A stretch of 64,000 nt of DNA from Bradyrhizobium sp. SZCCT0231 (GTDB taxonomy: Bacteria; Pseudomonadota; Alphaproteobacteria; Rhizobiales; Xanthobacteraceae), in the NCBI RefSeq assembly GCF_018130245.1, contig NZ_JAFCKP010000017.1, positions 106,954-170,953 of the forward strand, read 5' to 3'. Position numbers and translations under genes: made by a program. A model generated the notes under the pieces. It had not been told where the DNA came from, did no database searches, and worked only from the letters and a program-made list of their open reading frames with translations. Shown piece by piece: positions 62,053 to 64,000 of the stretch. How positions within the stretch are numbered: the first letter of the stretch is position 1; every line of letters starts with the position of its first letter.

Positions 62053-62841
62053 ATGGCAGAGCAGACAATTCACTTCGACGACGGTGCTGCCTACGAGCAG
62101 ATGATGGGAGTTTGGAGCCGCTTCGCCGGCGAGATATTCGTTGATTGGTTGGCGCCTCCTGCCGGTTTGCGATGGATCGACATCGGTTGCGGCAACGGGG
62201 CTTTCACTGAACTGTTGGTCGAGCGGTGCAGCCCCGTCGAGGTTCAGGGCATTGATCCCTCGGGAGAGCAGCTTGCTTTTGCACGGACACGACCTGCGGC
62301 GCGCGTGGCAAAGTTTCACCAGGGTGATGCCATGGCGCTCCCTTTCGCCGACGGCAGCTTCGATGCGGCTGTGATGGCCCTGGTTCTCGTATTCGTTCCG
62401 GATCCCGCCAAGGGCGTCAGCGAAATGGTGCGAGTCGTTGTCCCCGGCGGTACGGTCGTGACCTACATGTGGGACATGCTGGGTGGCGGCTTTCCGCTCG
62501 ATCCGATCTACGATGAGATCAAAGCGATGGGCCTTGCGGCGACCCGCCCGCCGCGGATGGACGCCTCTCGCATGGAAACGTTGCGAGACCTATGGACCGG
62601 AGCAGGTCTCGAGGACGTTCAAACGCGAGAGATCACAGTGCACCGGACCTTTGCAAATTTCGACGATTTCTGGACAACAAACCTGAAGTCTCCTGCGCTT
62701 CGGCCTGCCGTTGCAGCGATGAAGCCCGCAGACGTCGAGACGCTCATCGCGCAGGTCCGTGCGCGCCTGCCGGCGGATGCCGATGGCCGCATCACCTGCA
62801 GCGCGCGCGCACACGCAATAAAGGGACGCCGGCCCAAATAA
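62053..62841 (+). CDS. Class I SAM-dependent methyltransferase
   Basis: The 262-residue enzyme has motif I WIDIGCGNGAFTELLVE, motif II VQGIDPSGEQLAFA, and the UbiE/COQ5-like run FHQGDAMALPFADGSFDAAVMALVLVFVPDPAKGV. It methylates an unknown small molecule. MAEQTIHFDDGAAYEQMMGVWSRFAG is a typical start; frames continue upstream without a convincing alternative. The gene is bounded on both sides by copies of repeat family B. Confidence 0.88.
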   Translation: MAEQTIHFDDGAAYEQMMGVWSRFAGEIFVDWLAPPAGLRWIDIGCGNGAFTELLVERCSPVEVQGIDPSGEQLAFARTRPAARVAKFHQGDAMALPFADGSFDAAVMALVLVFVPDPAKGVSEMVRVVVPGGTVVTYMWDMLGGGFPLDPIYDEIKAMGLAATRPPRMDASRMETLRDLWTGAGLEDVQTREITVHRTFANFDDFWTTNLKSPALRPAVAAMKPADVETLIAQVRARLPADADGRITCSARAHAIKGRRPK

Positions 62842-62851
62842 CTGGGAGTGG

Positions 62852-62940
62852 GTAGGATGGGTAGAGCACTTGCGAAACCCATCAGTTTGCCATCGAGCAA
62901 GGTCTTGATGGGTTTCGCTTTCGCTCTACCCATCCCACGC
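62852..62940. repeat. Palindromic repeat family B, copy 3
   Basis: GGATGGGTAGAGC (62855-62867) and GCTCTACCCATCC (62923-62935) are exact outer arms, with the inner GCGAAACCCATC and GATGGGTTTCGC also present. It follows the methyltransferase stop by about ten bases. Confidence 0.88.
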
Positions 62941-62970
62941 TACTGTCGGTGGATGACGACAATTGATGGT

Positions 62971-63035
62971 GCGTAGGGGATAGAGCAGTTGCGAAACCAT
63001 CATGTTTCGCCACTGAGCAAGGCCTCGATGGGTCT
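62971..63035. repeat. Palindromic repeat family B, copy 4 (degenerate)
   Basis: GCGTAGGGGATAGAGCAGTT (62973 on) with GCGAAACCATCATG and a later GATGGGTCTTGG is a decayed, truncated copy directly behind copy 3. Confidence 0.7.
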
Positions 63036-63041
63036 TGGCAA

Positions 63042-63245
63042 TCACGACTTATCGTGCGCGTACTTCTCCAAGACCAGCCGATTATACTCATCTCTGACGG
63101 CTCTTCGGGAAATATGCCCCTTCCGGTCTTTGGCGATTTTCAGAAGGTCAGGGTTGGTCGGTGCCCTTGATTTCCGCCTGAATCTCGCAAAGAGCGGGGT
63201 CGCAGGCTCCGACAGCCTCCCAAACAGCTGGTCAAACCATCCCAT
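63042..63245 (-). CDS. Small basic protein of 67 residues, unknown function
   Basis: The product begins MGWFDQLFGRLSEPATPLFARF and is rich in Lys/Arg (RRKSRAPTNPDLLKIAKDRKGHISRRAVRDEYNRLVLEKYAHDKS in outline). An ideal GGGAGG lies five bases before the ATG, which supports a real gene. The first ~10 residues form an amphipathic stretch and the rest is polar and probably helical. No family is recognised. The surrounding DNA is AT-richer and repeat-laden. Confidence 0.6.
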   Translation of the reverse strand: MGWFDQLFGRLSEPATPLFARFRRKSRAPTNPDLLKIAKDRKGHISRRAVRDEYNRLVLEKYAHDKS

Positions 63246-64000
63246 GGTGTCCTCCCGGACAGGCTGCGAGTTACGAGACTATCACCATGAAATGAGGGGT
63301 CAACGCACAGCGTGACTGCACCTTTTCGAAGAGGCGCAACCGAAAGCTGACATCGATCGCAACGGTTCTGACCCGTCGGGCAAAACACCCATCTCCCGCC
63401 AAAACCTCGTCAACCCCCGCCAACAAAAATATTCCACTTTACCGAAATTCGGATTTGCGGCATTATTCCGCCATTCCGGTCCTCGAAGAGGGGCGATCGT
63501 ACGTCGTAACGAACGTGGATCGGGGTGCGGTGGACGCGGCAGCGTCGGGCATGCGAGGCGGACCAGGGCGAGATGAACCTCGTGAGGTCTTGACTGGCGT
63601 GCGGACGGATGGCGCTATGTCCGGCGAAGCTGCTAAAGCGAAGCCGGGCCGACGCGTACGGCAAAACCGTGTGGTCCTGACCGTCGTTGCTACGGTCAAG
63701 CCTTGCGGAGATGCCTCGAGGCTCAACCGGGTCTGGAGGTATCGCCAATTCGCGAGGTGACGGAGGCCAGAAGGAACTCGGCTCCGGGGAGAGCAGGCAT
63801 AAGCCGTCAAACCACTGCGCAGGGAAGGCCGTGTGTTGGGCTTCACCTGTATGCCGCTGTGCAGTTTTCTGCGTGTGCTTTCGCACAGTGGACCGTGGGT
63901 GCCAGCCGGCACCCGGCCTTCCCCATAGGCGTTAAGGTAGCGCAGGCATGGATTGATACCGACGTTTTCGGGGAGGCTCGCGCAGGTGCCGCCCAAGCGC
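63246..64000. other. Right-edge region without a convincing gene; structured repeat-like element
   Basis: GGGAAGGCCG (63822-63831) pairs with CGGCCTTCCC (63914-63923), enclosing GGGTGCC-AGCC-GGCACCC (63897-63914) and a GTGTGCTTTCGCACA hairpin. I recall closely similar sequences as multi-copy, noncoding elements in Bradyrhizobium and Rhodopseudomonas genomes. Long open frames cross it on both strands but have arginine/proline/serine-rich, low-quality translations and look like by-products. 63246-63460 shows nothing recognisable. Confidence 0.5.

Noticed and set aside
63463-63996. 177-codon minus-strand frame at the right edge
   Set aside because: Composition rich in Arg, Ser, Pro and Thr; it crosses a structured repeat-like element and looks like a frequently mis-annotated by-product.

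Overview
The window looks like chromosomal DNA of a Bradyrhizobium-type alphaproteobacterium (Nitrobacteraceae). The reasons are high GC with strong GC third-position codon use, a FixK/FNR-type regulator with a consensus FixK box, a complete C-P lyase (phn) locus, many ABC and Bug-type binding proteins, and several intergenic palindromic repeat families of the kind common in bradyrhizobia. There is no rRNA, tRNA, CRISPR array, integrase or intact transposase that I can see.

Layout. 0-2.3 kb: end of a flavin reductase-like gene, a methyltransferase with an Rrf2-type repressor, and a FixK-like Crp/Fnr regulator. 2.3-6.2 kb: an AT-richer accessory patch holding a FixK box, a decayed MFS transporter remnant and an odd 811-residue protein with two DUF3597-like modules. 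6.2-16.4 kb: a YgiQ radical SAM protein, then a LacI-type regulator and amidase divergent from a five-gene dipeptide/oligopeptide ABC transporter, with matching operator-like sites on both sides. 16.5-20.1 kb: a GntR regulator, GlcD-like flavoprotein and DapA-like aldolase. 20.2-25.2 kb: TonB-dependent siderophore receptor, PepSY membrane protein and triple rhodanese protein. 25.5-35.4 kb: SerA, a tannase/feruloyl-esterase-like enzyme, MarR plus enoyl-CoA hydratase, a chemotaxis receptor gene broken by an in-frame amber codon, a second DapA-like enzyme, and a selenium-binding/methanethiol-oxidase protein with a membrane partner.

35.4-49.7 kb is a phosphonate island: a minus-strand arm (acetyltransferase, PhnM paralogue, 2H phosphoesterase DUF1045), phnC-D-E1-E2, phnF on the opposite strand, and phnGHIJKLMN, ending in a PNPOx-like gene. 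Pho boxes occur at three promoters, and a perfect 12-bp-arm palindrome overlaps the inferred phnG transcription start, suggesting PhoB activation combined with PhnF repression.

49.9-54.3 kb has a sulfur theme: an SDR gene, a 20-residue leader peptide ending in four cysteines upstream of a sulfonate-binding protein gene (a candidate cysteine-sensing attenuator), an alpha/beta hydrolase and MetY. 54.5-60.0 kb is an aromatic meta-cleavage type catabolic cluster (IclR regulator, Bug binding protein, flavin reductase, FAH-family enzyme, hydratase, RidA, amidohydrolase). 60-64 kb is repeat-rich: a luciferase-like oxidoreductase, a cNMP-binding protein, a methyltransferase bounded by copies of one palindromic repeat, a 67-residue orphan protein, and a structured noncoding element at the right edge.

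Three unrelated regulators (Rrf2, MarR, IclR) each have a palindrome sitting on their start codon, which suggests leaderless or near-leaderless autorepressed transcripts. All functional statements rest on reading the sequence and family recall; no database search was run.
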